Source: Molanna angustata
Lineage: Eukaryota; Arthropoda; Insecta; Trichoptera; Molannidae
DNA: 64,000 bases
Direction of reading: 5' to 3'
NCBI GenBank assembly: GCA_963576475.1
Contig: OY754969.1
Coordinates: forward strand, 26,798,958 to 26,862,957
The position numbers were made by a program, and so were the translations under genes. The notes beneath the pieces are model-generated. The model made no database searches and was not told where the DNA came from. It saw nothing but the letters and a program-made list of their open reading frames with translations. Of this stretch, positions 34,079-45,472 are shown one piece after another (position 1 is the first letter of the stretch; each line of letters starts with the position of its first letter).

Positions 34079-34395
34079 ATATAATACCATTGTAAAAAAT
34101 GTTGTAAAACAATTTGAGCCACACTTCCGGGTGCACAGAGGGCAAATTCTTATATTTTTGTTTGGTTGGTATTTGGTATAGTTGTCGCCAAATTTCTTGA
34201 GTCGTTTCGCCGAGAAGGGGGACGATTTGCACGTTAACCAACGAACATAGGAAAGAGATTTTATTCCAACGAAGCAAAATACACAAATTTGCGCTCTGCG
34301 CACCCGAAAGCCAGGTTCAAGAAATTTGGAGAAAAGTATATACGTGCAAACGTCCAAGAAGTTTGACAAAAACTTTTTATAGTATGGTATTATTA
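34079..34395. mobile_element. Imperfect fold-back MITE
   Basis: TATAATACCATTGTAAAAAA and CACTTCCGGGTGCACAGAGGG on the left correspond to GCGCACCCGAAAGCCAGG and TTTTTATAGTATGGTATTAT inverted on the right. Matches are about 75-80 percent by eye. The interior encodes nothing recognisable. Confidence 0.5.
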
Positions 34396-35159
34396 TATAA
34401 AGGCAGTAATATAAGATTTGTACTATTTAGTTATAATCAAAATCAAAAACTGCCTAATGTTTGAAAAAAGTATACACAATTGATGTACCTACCTATAATA
34501 TTCAAATTAAGTATAGATATTATGTCATCTATCTCCCTAATTATATTTTTAAAAAGGCAATATCTCTTTGATAATACCTAATTTCTCCTTCTCATTTATT
34601 GCTTTGAACTGTTTTTATATTCAATCTTTTTTCTCTTCTGAAATTTTTACTTTCTTTTTATAGTTGTCATGTGACCTTATTGCCATAGTACACCCGTATT
34701 GTATATTTAATATTAACTCTTATTAATTAGAAGAAATTTCCTTTTAAATCATGTGGGCTCCGCCGAGGGAATTTGGTTGTTTTGTTTAATTGGTATATAT
34801 GTACAAATCACCCCCCTCTGTGACGAATATACTCAAGATATTTGCCAGAAACTATGACTTGTGAGATAAATTACAGATATTACAAATTTAGTATTTTTGC
34901 TTAAACAATAAATTACGAGATTATTTTTATTTTTTAGAAACGTTTGTGCAAATTACAGCATTTACTGTACGAATGACGAAGAAATGTCACTGAGAATTTT
35001 AAATGATTGAAAAAAAATTGTATGCATAATTTTTACATATTATGTAATCATTGAGTTTTGAAGTTTATTTCCTTTTATCTCTATCACCTCTGCTGGTATA
35101 AAAGATGTTGCCATGCTGAATACTTGGAAGCAGAGTATGGTCTCCAAAAAATGTCATGT

Positions 35160-35700
35160 AATAAATAAATAAATTTGGATAATTTATATAGCGCCGTTTT
35201 TGTGAATATCTCACCTCAAGGGCGCTGAGAAATTGATTACGTTATATAATTTTGGCTCTGGTAAGATTTGCGAAAAAGGTGCGTTTTGAGTTTTTTTCTG
35301 AAAGAAGATATATTTTTGGTTTGTCTGAGGGTGTGTGGGAGCTTATTCCATGCATTTGGTCCTGCCACAGCAAATGCACGATCACTGAAATTAGTTGTGT
35401 GCACCCTGTTTATTTCAACTAATTTCCCAACCATGGATGAAGAAGCTGAACGAAGTGATGATTGTCTGTCATTTATTGAAAGCGGAATGCACAGTTCGGA
35501 GAGGTAAGTAGGAGCCATACCACGAAGTGCTTTAAAGATTATGAGACAAAGCTTATATTCAATTCTTTCGGGGACTTTAAGCCAATGTAGATTGCGAAGA
35601 TGGTGAAAGATGTGAGAAAATTTGGATGCTCCAGTGATGAGTCTGGCTGCAGCATTGAAAACTGACTGAATTTTATTAATTTCTTTCTTTGGTACACATT
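35160..35700 (-). pseudogene. L2/CR1-type LINE 3' end with RT C-terminal fragment
   Basis: The minus strand reads NAAARLITGASKFSHI, then after a frame shift NLHWLKVPERIEYKLCLIIF, KALRGMAPTYLSELC, SSMVGKLVEINRVHTTNFSD and RAFAVAGPNAWNKLPHTLR, then SFRKKLKTHLFRKSY before the stop at 35237. This series is diagnostic for the C terminus of L2/CR1-like LINEs. Downstream (35160-35236) is the usual GCGCTATATAAAT-type 3' end and an (AAAT)n tail. Confidence 0.88.
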
Positions 35701-35814
35701 ATTGATTTTTTGCTTATCTGTTCTATTAGGCTTGGGCCTTTTGGAATATTGATCACATAAAATAGAACAAGATGAAGGATGAAAGTGAAAAACGGTATTT
35801 TTATTATTCAATCA

Positions 35815-35985
35815 TCTTTATGGTCGGTAGGCAAAAGCTGAGATGGAGCAGAGAGGGACTTGCGGATAATGGGCGTTGTGAATTGGCGGCAGGAAGCGAT
35901 AGTCAGGGAGGGGTGAAGGGAGCTTCTGGAGGACGCCAGGACCCACGATGGGTAGTAAAGCCACTGATTGATTGATCTGGGGCTA
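35815..35985 (+). pseudogene. LINE C-terminal fragment with (TGAT)n tail
   Basis: The plus-strand frame ends RWSREGLADNGRCELAAGSD, SQGGVKGASGGRQDPRWVV and KPLID, followed by TTGATTGATTGAT. It fits the extreme C terminus and tail of an RTE-like LINE whose simple-repeat tail derives from the stop region. Confidence 0.5.
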
Positions 35986-36560
35986 GGTTGTGACCATAGG
36001 GGCCTAGCCAGTAAAGTTGGGAGTGGCCGCAGCCCCACCCTAGGATTCTGGGCAACAGGTCGGTGCCCCCTTCAATTCTTACATATCGAAGAGCAGGGCA
36101 GACGCCTTAATGCCTCGCTCGACGGTGACTCATCAAATGCGGCGATGATTCAGCCTGCATCACTGGGCGATGGAAATCGAAGAACTGAAAGTACTGTTCA
36201 GTGGTGGAGTACCTGTAATTCGCCAACACGGGTACTAAGGGGTGGAGGAGCCCCCTGTGATGATTGGTGGGCACGACCCACTCGGCGGTAGCCCGCCATA
36301 ATGATGAGACAGGTGCAGCTGACGCGCTGCGCCTGGCGTGGAAATCGAAGAACCGAAAGTACTACAGGCGTAGCGAAGGCTCCCTGTGATAGTCTAGTGT
36401 ACCGTGGCGCTGTCGTGAGGGAAACCCTCGCCGAGATTGACGGGCCTCCATGTGGTTGGACTCTTAGTGGTAGTAGTATGAAATATGTATAATAGTAGTT
36501 CTTGTTTCATCCGGCGAGCAACCCCTCCGGGGATAAACAGAACGCTTGTTTCTATAACGT
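35986..36560 (+). other. GC-rich island of unknown nature (possible LINE 5' region)
   Basis: About 570 bases far richer in GC than the surroundings. GGAAATCGAAGAAC(T/C)GAAAGTACT appears twice, near 36171 and 36341, so part of it is a 170-base tandem duplication. Plus-strand frames of 107 and 63 codons (35968-36291, 36301-36492) cover it without recognised domains. It directly follows a LINE 3' end, suggesting the 5' untranslated region of another LINE or a tandem LINE junction. It could also be a host-derived retrocopy. Confidence 0.4.
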
Positions 36561-38290
36561 TCCCTATGGAGTGGGGTAGGTGACTACGATTTTCCTAAAT
36601 GATCTGCTTAATGACTGTGTTTGCATGCCTACGTGTTTTCCTTCGGAAGTTCCTTCATTTGTGTAGGATTAAGACATTGTCAATATTATATTTTATCTGG
36701 ATGTACAAAAGCTGTAATTTAATTGTATTTTACATTAAAAAAAATGTATGTATGTAAAATTAAAAAATCAACAGTTCAGCCAAATATTTCAAATATACAA
36801 CATAAACTTGAATATTCTAAATACAATAAAAGAAGAGAAATGAACAAGATCTCTTCAAAAATTGGTTACATGTATGTCTTATGCACCTTTATGGAAGGGC
36901 TACACTAATGCAGAAATCTATTATCTATTTCATTTTCTTGATGTAATAAATTAGGATGAATTGTATAGAGCCGTTATTGTGATAAGCTTACCCCAAAGGG
37001 GCTTTATATTCTATACTTATGTGTGGCATTAGTGCACTAATTTAATTAGGTATGTATAGTGAAATCATTGGTTGATACGTTAGTGTGGTTCAAAAATAGC
37101 AAGATAAGTCATCTCTGTTATTAGAAAGACCATATATTATTATACGAAGAAAAATATTGGACTAACATTCCCCTTGGTGAGGGAATGTTTCCATATGAAA
37201 CAACCATACAATATTTGTATTTTGATAAATTCCTACCTTAAGTTGATATTGCAGCTGTCCAATATGATATTTACAAAAAAAAAATTATTAATACAAATTT
37301 TGATTACATAAAAAAAAAACAAGAATAACATCATATTCAACAAATCTAAATAATATTTCTATATGAACAAATAATAAACTCAGTTGATTTTAAAGTATTA
37401 ACATTTATTTAAAAGAAAAAAAACAAATAATGTGTAATGTTTTTAAAGGTTTTAAGCAATTTATGAAATGGCTGTTGAGTTGAAATAAAAAAGAAACAAA
37501 TGAAAAATATATTTAAATTTTTTGTAAGTGGAGGAATTCTGTATATAAAAGATTAAAAATACATTGGTATGTACATAATTAACAATATAATAATATTATT
37601 GTATAAATATTCATTATACAAGGAGATTTATGGACTATTTATAAAAATCCGAAACATACAGACACACTAAGAGCACATGAGTCTTTTAAATATAAAAAAG
37701 CAAAGTAATTTATTTAAAGTACATGAATATGCTGTGTTTAATATAATCGTTGATTTAAAATAAAGTCAGAGAATTGGCCATGATTGTAGAAAGAATTTGG
37801 GTCACAATAAGGTTAGTTTAGGAATCAGTCTTTATTCGGCAATGATCTCTAAAATATAAGAACTTTAAAACCCTTCATATGAATCCACCTTTTCTTCCAC
37901 TTGATTGATTACATATTTTATCCATACTTCATTGTGAGGCTCTGTTATTTTATATTTCATTCCTACATTATCTGTGACAATATTAATATTTTGTTTAACA
38001 TAATAAATAATACTATATGTATGAATGCAATCATGAAGGTATGGTAATCAATGTAATACTATAAATTATATTTCTTAACTATAAAATAAAAACTATTTTA
38101 AATAATAATATATAATGATAACACATGCAAAGGTAAATAAAATGGACCTGTGTTTAAATTATTCAGATCTCAAATAAATTCAGAGTAATAGAAAAACTAT
38201 TATAAATATTTTCAGTTTCACTTTGTGGTACATTTTTGAAAAACACTTCAAAACACTAAAAATGTCTTTGTTATAACTAATTGAATTTTT
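36561..38290. other. AT-rich intergenic DNA with an L2-like 3' end relic
   Basis: At 36950-37010 the text GAATTGTATAGAGCCGTTAT...CCCAAAGGGGCTTTATATT resembles the L2-type LINE 3' end seen at 35160-35236, on the same strand. The remainder shows no gene. Confidence 0.4.
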
Positions 38291-39268
38291 TACTAGTTGC
38301 ATGTAACACATGAGATCCAACTGTCGATAGCATGTTTAGTTGAAGAATAAGAATCAAACTATAAACCCATGAATCCAAATTATTGAAAACTTTAACACAT
38401 GTTGGTATGTATGTCAAGATAGAACAGTATGGAGGTCAGTCCTCTTTTCCTACCCGGAATATGAAAACAGCACGATGGTTCTGTATGTATGTTTGGAGAT
38501 TAAGTACCTATCAAACTATTAAGTCTTCTTACATATTGTGTATAGGCGACTGCCATACAAATTGTATGAAGCAATGTCGTCACTAAATTTAATTTTTATA
38601 AAAATTGTTAAAAAAATTGAGATGTGCTAATACAATACTGATATTTTTTATAGATAATTAAATTATCTAGTTGGAGTGTTTCAGCTTTTTTCGATATTTT
38701 TAAAAAATTTGGAAATATAGGCCGTTAAACTCATAAATTTATCATAAAAAAATATTTTCCTTAATAAAAAATGTTTGAGAAACCCTGGAATTTTTTTGAA
38801 AAAACCAATTTGAGATTTTGTATTTGTCTATGTTTATACCAATTTTCAGCGTTCTAACTTTTATGGTTTCTGAGATATATGGAAAAATAAACCAAAAATT
38901 CAAAAGTCGATAACCCCTGACTGAAACAATAATTCAAAATTCTGAGTATAAAAGTTTTGTAGGCCTATAACTGTTTATATATTCTGAAATTTTGGGCTCT
39001 GTAAATTGAGCGGATCAAAAGTTATAAGGGACACACACACACACACAGACACAAAATGTTCTACTCCGAATTCTGAGTAAATCAGTGTATGGAATGGTAT
39101 GGAACATATATGCTGCAAAGCCTCTAAGTTGGTGTTTTTTGACTTCAAAGTTGGAAAAGCCGTGAAAAAAGTAGACCTCTGCATACAATTCTCGCGTATC
39201 CTGGCTTGAAACATTGTCGATATGTTAAGAGAACAAAGTTCTCCTGAACAAATCGACAGTTGGATAAT
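38291..39268 (+). repeat. Dispersed ~1 kb repeat, copy 2
   Basis: The longest uninterrupted copy. It starts TACTAGTTGCATGTAACACA, contains GTCAAGATAGAACAGTATGG, CATACAAATTGTATGAAGCA, an (AC)n tract at 39030-39052 and CTCCGAATTCTGAGTAAATC, and ends near GAACAAATCGACAGTTGGAT. No terminal inverted repeat and no reading frame of note. Copies 1 and 3 show it is a family. Confidence 0.7.
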
Positions 39269-40353
39269 TGACTGGTTTTATAAACAGTTAGTTGTTATCC
39301 ATTCTGACGAGGAAGCGGTACAACAGGTTGATTATAATAAACTCAATTAGTAGTTATATCAAAGACATTGGTGTTTTATAAAAAGTGTTTAATAAAATAA
39401 GTGTCAGATATAATATACTTCCATCAGAAACATACATTGACTGTGTTTTGGCCAAAGGCTTAACCACATTTACAGAATTCGTTACTGTTCAGGTTTATCA
39501 ACTCCAAATAGCGAAAATGCAATACTGAAAAAGGAGTTTGTAGCATAAATGCTTTGCTAAAATTTTTATAAAGCACACCAAAATAATTTAAAACTATTTA
39601 AATAATTTTGGAATAAATATGCTTTAACCCAATTTAGACGGGTAGGCACAAGTACTTGCATTACCTACGGACGGACGGACAGTATTTCGCGTCACACACA
39701 GATTTTTTTTATCTTGTTTTCATTGAATATAATAACAGTAAAAAAATCTAACAATGTAGATATATCATAAAAAGATCAAAGATAAACAAAAGATCACATA
39801 TATTCAATGAAATTGAGCAATTCATAACATAAACATAAGATAAATGAAAAATAATGTTATTGTATTTATCTCCACATAAAAAGTACATGGCAGCATCAAT
39901 ATGTCATGTGATCCTTCCGGCATTTGATGTAGATAAAGAATATGCGCCATTTGCGTATTCGTAAGGATCGAATTCAATGCAGAATGCTCAGCGCGAAACA
40001 ACAAAATGAATTGGCGCAGTATCCATCTTTCCTACGCGCATGCGTATTAGATCCTTACAAAGCGCGGGAGAGTGTAAATTTGGCCGGTGATGATTGATGA
40101 ATTACAATGGTTAAAGTTCTTAATTTTTTAAATAATTTAACAATTGTTTTGTTGATTTATCGATAGATGTCTTGAAGTCAAATATATGGAAGTAATATTC
40201 ATCCAATTTCGATCTCGATCAAGTAAGAATTTACTGAGACATGAAGGTTCACAATTGTGTATAGCCATGAGAGCATGTATATTGTATATATGACGCTCGG
40301 CGTTTAGGCATGCGGCCGGTGGGCAACTATACATGACGCTCGTCTTAAAAAGG
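39269..40353. other. AT-rich intergenic DNA
   Basis: No exon or repeat border recognised. Confidence 0.4.
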
Positions 40354-40608
40354 TTAAAGCAATGTTTCCCAACCGGTGGTCTGCAGACCAAAGATGGTCC
40401 GTGAGAGCCTCAGGGGTTGGTCCGCGTGAGATTCTGATAAAAATATGTTTTTACTATTTTGATATACAATAAACCCTTGTATTAAATCACCTTCAAATTT
40501 GGTTACAGCTTATAAGATATATGTAATAATGTAATGTGTGGTCCGAGGTAATTCACTTTCAGGCTGAGTGGTCCTCAGATTTCTGCGGCTTGGGAACTAT
40601 TGCTTTAT
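40354..40608. mobile_element. hAT-like MITE
   Basis: The ends TAAAGCAATGTTTCCCAACC and (inverted) GGGAACTATTGCTTTA match; GTTTCCCAACC(x)GTGGTC with internal GGTCCG phrases is the style of hAT elements beginning CAGTGxTTCCCAAC. An 8-bp target duplication is not evident, so the exact borders and the superfamily are tentative. Confidence 0.5.
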
Positions 40609-40679
40609 GGGAACACTTGTGATACTTAAATATAATGAACAATTACATTGAAAACTACTGTTTCAGTACAATTCAATGT

Positions 40680-41185
40680 AGTTGATCAATTGAGAATATA
40701 TAAAATTTGTATTGGAGACCACCTTTATAAAAACATAATTGCTTAAAAGCCAAATAAAATTCTGTGATTACAATGTTAAACCTCAATAACAACATACTTA
40801 GCTCCGATTTACTCTCATACATACACTTCAATGTTCCAATCCATCATACCAGATCTAATTCTCTATTTTATATACAAAAAATTAGTAACAATGCAGCAAT
40901 GAATTCTGCCTTAAATAGATGTATGACAGCCTACATATTATATGAAAATAACAATGATCTAGACACTTTTTATGATTCTGTGGAGACATTTAAAGGCAAA
41001 TTGAAGAAAATCAATAACAATATACAAATAATATTTAATGATTCACACATCTTTTTATAGTAACTTAATAAAATAAATGATGCATTTTTTAGATTGTAAC
41101 AAAAAAACTGTATCCTATAATTAGGTTTGTTCTATTGTGTATGTATGTGTTGTATTGTTGAGTTATTATACATAAAATAAATAAA
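40680..41185 (+). pseudogene. LINE 3' end with RT C-terminal fragment
   Basis: The frame 40764-41060 (98 codons) contains SYIHFNVPIHHTRSNSLFYI, NNAAMNSALNRCMTAYILYE and DTFYDSVETFKGKLKK. This matches the pattern of LINE C termini (RTxxxxLFxIP..., xRxxxxYN..., DxFxxSxxxFKxxL). A tail ATAAAATAAATAAATATC follows at 41172. It is 5' truncated. Confidence 0.55.
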
Positions 41186-41753
41186 TATCTTTGTCACATT
41201 GTGTTACTATGAATATAATTCAATTTATAAGGCATAAATTTTATTAGTTATTTGTTTAAAACAAACCTACACCGTTAAGTATTTCCATACTTAATTATGC
41301 ATATATAGGTATTTCAAAACTTTATACCAATGCAGAATCACATTGGTCAAATTCTTAAAACCATTTAATAATTTAAATGAAAATTAAAATAAAAAAAAAT
41401 CAAAGAATACAATCTTAAGTTTAATATATACATATTCAGGTAGCTAAAGAATACAAAATAATCAGAATTCAATACTTAATTAGTGTTAACCTTAATGGAA
41501 TATTGAAATACGGAACAAGTTACAAAAAAATGCAATTCAAATAACTAATCACATAAAATTAATCGTTGTATCATTCATTGGTATAAAAACTACATACATA
41601 AGTGTATTAGATATAATCATGAAAGGTATGTATATGCTCATTAAAGGTATGCATTGTCAATGAACATAAAATTCAAACTCAAAATGTCTACAAAATAATA
41701 CAAAATCAAAGTTGAAACTAAAGAAATAGTTTGTTCACAGCAGTTGTTAATCA

Positions 41754-41827
41754 CTAAGGTGTGGGAGGTGAATGAATAAGAGGCACCACATCTTCACTGT
41801 CAGATGGATCGGATTCAAATTTTTTAG
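41754..41827 (-). CDS. Small terminal coding exon; candidate alternative C terminus of the CEPT gene
   Basis: On the minus strand an acceptor CAATTTTTCAG is followed by CT and then the frame KKFESDPSDSEDVVPLIHSP-PTP and a TAG stop. The sequence is acidic, rich in Ser/Pro/Asp, and the base composition contrasts with the flanks. The exon requires an upstream exon ending in phase 1. The last CEPT exon has an internal donor AATG|GTACGA at 49982 in exactly that phase, so splicing could replace the last 17 residues of that protein. No other upstream exon on this strand was found in the 8 kb between. It may instead belong to another unrecognised gene. Confidence 0.42.
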
Positions 41828-44338
41828 CTGAAAAATTGGAAAACACATGCATTATTAATTTAACAATACTAAAATACACACAAAGATGTACTAAGTGAAA
41901 CCCCATTGATTTGAATTTTTCCATACATTCAGTTATTTTTCTAATGATTATAATGAATGGTTATTAAATGCGAGTACCAGTGAAAATAATGAATATCGTC
42001 GCAAAAGGTCAACACCACATAAGTCAACATCGGCAACTTTACAGTAGAGCAAAAATACTTTCTGAAATTCTTATATGACATCATATACATATGCCTTCTT
42101 TTGAAAAAAAAATACATGTCAGCTTATGCAACTTTGTGTTTTATATTTTTCAAATGCAATATTATAAGAATTTTACAATGTTTTTTGCTATACTGTAAAC
42201 TTGCCAATATTGTCTTATGCGGTGTTAAACCTTATGTAACGATTTACCTAATAAAATATGAATATTAATACCCTTTCTACTCACAAAACTTAACTGTAAT
42301 AGTAATAAAATTTGTTCAAAATAAATTGTTGGCATCTTTAAAAATGAAAACTTATGGAAATGCTGAAATATTGGCCATCTGTCATTATAGTGTAAGAAAA
42401 CATATAAATATAAGTAAATATAAAATCTTTTCAAAATAATATTCAATTTACATTTATTTCAAATTAATGAGGTTTTATTGAAGGCCCTACTTTACAATTA
42501 ACAAAAAGAAAAAAAAATACTAAAAATGCACTTTATGATCAACTGAAATTGAATAATTTCTACAAAGAAAAACTACATTAAAAACACATGAATCCCTTAT
42601 TGTAAGTTAACTATTTAGTTTAGAAAGAAAAATGATGAAAGGTAATTTTAAATAGGATAAAACTATTCTATTCATAAATTCTATTTCAAAAACAAACATG
42701 ACAATTTATGGAATGAAAACTCAAATGTACAGTTATTCGTTAATTTCTAAGCCAAAAATTAAGATGTTTTAGAGATATTCAATTTAAATTATTTATCCAT
42801 AAACTTTAAAGTATTGATACAAAAGAAGAAGTAACTGAGTGACATACAAGGTAAAGACATGCACAAGTAAAATAAAACTAAAAAGTGCAGTTATACTGGT
42901 TTTTAATAAAAAAATATGAACATTGTAATATAATATTCAAAGAAAATGAATGTGATTAGCAAATGGAATCATGCAATAAAATTATAAGCAGAACCAGGAT
43001 TCAATTTGGTGAAAAATCATGTACATACCAACACCATAAAAATATATACATAAATTTAGGTTTGTTTTTTATAGAACATTTGAAAAACAAATAAATTATA
43101 GATATCTCCATATATAGTACAAATTAAATCAAGAAATAAACATATTTAAAGCATGCATGAAATCTGCCTTTTGATATAAATGACCTCTTCAGTACATTTT
43201 TTTTTCAATTTTGTCTAAATTTTGTTTACATAATATTGAAAATGTAAATCTTCCATTGCTTTAGTTAATTAACCCATTAGACAGCACAAGTAATTTTTGT
43301 GACATATTGCCATTATATTTCGTGTTAAAATCAGACTATTTTAAATGACATTAGCGGATATTTCATAGAAATACATAACTATTTATATTGAAAAATCTTC
43401 TTTCCATAACTTTTATTTTGTTCCTATTGATTGTTATTTTAGATCTGTTCTATTGGTATATTATGATCACCTTTAATATTTTGTTATACTCACAAGAATT
43501 AAAATATTGTAGGAATGTGCTTTGGCCCGATAAAAACAAATTTCAATTATGTTGTAAATATCTTCAATAACATTTCCTCTGGCATTAATTTTTATGTCAT
43601 TGTTTAGTTTGTAACAGGAAAAACTCCAACAAAGCTTATAAAAAAAAAGTTAAAACGTGGATAAAATAATGTAAACTAAATTCATACATAAACTCATAGA
43701 AAAGCAGTATTGATAAAAATGGCAAGAATAATCAAGAACATTGTATCATATTTTATTCGTATTTAGCATCAAATGTTGATGAAGTAGTATTGTGTGCATA
43801 TATAATTTTGTGTTAAATAATGATAGTGTATAATTTTTACCAATATTTTTGTTTAGCACTTGATTGTGTTTCACTAAAGATAATCATTGATATTGTCGGG
43901 TAGACCTTTTACATTGAAACTCATTAATATTTTGTTTATGCTTGTATTTCATCTTAATAACTCAGATACAAAACTACACATTCAATAACTCAGATACACA
44001 TTCAATATTACATAAAAATTTCACTGTATACACAGATACAGTTAACTATACTTTGTTACTACATACAAATAAAAATCAAAAACAATTATATACTTGAATG
44101 TATGTTATGTATATTACAAGTATAATTCAACAAATCAAAATGAATATTCCACACGCTACTAACATCAAAAGTTTTGTTTTTTTTTTCAGTATCATAAAAA
44201 CAAATACATTGTTTTCCTATCATAAAGAAACAATAAGTATCAACTTTGGAACCAAAAAAATTCTCGGTTAAACTTAATGCATTGTCACTTTTCTCTGCCT
44301 GCTAATTTCAACTTACTCTTCACCGACACAACACAAAA
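41828..44338. other. AT-rich DNA, probably intron or 3' region of the CEPT gene
   Basis: No additional exon, LINE motif or TIR pair recognised. A 73-codon minus-strand frame at 42225-42446 has no family features. Confidence 0.35.
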
Positions 44339-44521
44339 TATGTCCTATTCTGATTCGTCTAAATTAATCCGTCTGAATTTTAGTATATGAGAAATGTCAA
44401 AAAGTTGACTGAATATATACGGGACTCATTACGTCACACCGCGCGGATAAAATCCATTTACTCAAGTCGCCCGTTGGTTATAGACGTTTTCGTACTCTGA
44501 AACGAATCAGAATAGGACATA
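44339..44521. mobile_element. TIR MITE, 183 bp, with perfect 20-bp ends
   Basis: TATGTCCTATTCTGATTCGT (44339-44358) is exactly complementary in reverse to ACGAATCAGAATAGGACATA (44502-44521). The interior is more GC-rich than the flanks and non-coding. The superfamily is not assigned. Confidence 0.75.
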
Positions 44522-45069
44522 ATATCAAATATCACAATAAACATCTACACAAGTAACTTTTGCTCAATTCGCCTAAGCAACTGAATCATCATATAAAACT
44601 TTAATTGTTTCCATGTTTGTCATTTAATTTTGTCATTTATATAATAGTCAATTGTCAAAAAATCTTACACCAAACAATGTTAATAAAAGGAATATCAACA
44701 TTTCTAATATTAAGTGAATGCAAATAATATATTTTTAGCTTTACTTTGTGAAATAGGTATTATTATTATTATTTTGATGAAAGAATTAAGTTAGTACACA
44801 GAAAATAATTTACTATTGACTCAAATCATTCGAAGGTATTATTATAAATAAACAAGACAGTTTAGGGGTTAAAATGACAAGTCAAAATAATACCTATGGT
44901 GTAGTGTACACCAATTCACTACATTTAATATAAACTCTGCCATATTCGAGAGGAATTGTTCGAGTAGTTTTTTTTTTCAAGATCATTTCAGCTTGTCATA
45001 AAGGATTTTAAATTGTTAAATACCGTTAGAAGACTGAAAAAAATGTATGTGAATCTATAAAAAAATAAA

Positions 45070-45272
45070 TAATAAACACTTCTTTGCACCAAATGCAAGT
45101 GGCGAGTTTATCATATGGAAATTTCTTCCATCTAACCAGTATTTCCTGCCCAGAGAAGCAACATTTGCATGAGAAATGAATTTAAATAAATTTCTCCTCT
45201 GCTGGGGATCGAACCCAGGACGCCCACACAGAAGCCAAACAGCTTAACAACTGCGCCAAGGCGGTCGGCATA
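45070..45272 (-). mobile_element. tRNA-derived SINE, family B, copy 1
   Basis: The minus strand starts with a tRNA-like head (GACCGCCTTGGCGCAGTTG, box B GGGTTCGATCCCC) and continues through AAATTTATTTAAATTCATTTCTC to a body and a tail near TTTGGTGCAAAGAAGTGTTTATTAT in outline. Copy 2 at 49125-49295 shares head and body. Confidence 0.8.
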
Positions 45273-45315
45273 AATCTATAAATGACAATAAAGTGAATAT
45301 TAAATATTCTTGACG

Positions 45316-45447
<132 letters not shown>

Positions 45448-45472
45448 TTTCTGTAATCGCAAGAGAAGTCAA

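Noticed and set aside
34031..34369. Minus-strand frames of 86 and 112 codons
   Set aside because: They lie entirely inside a fold-back repeat and have no family motifs.
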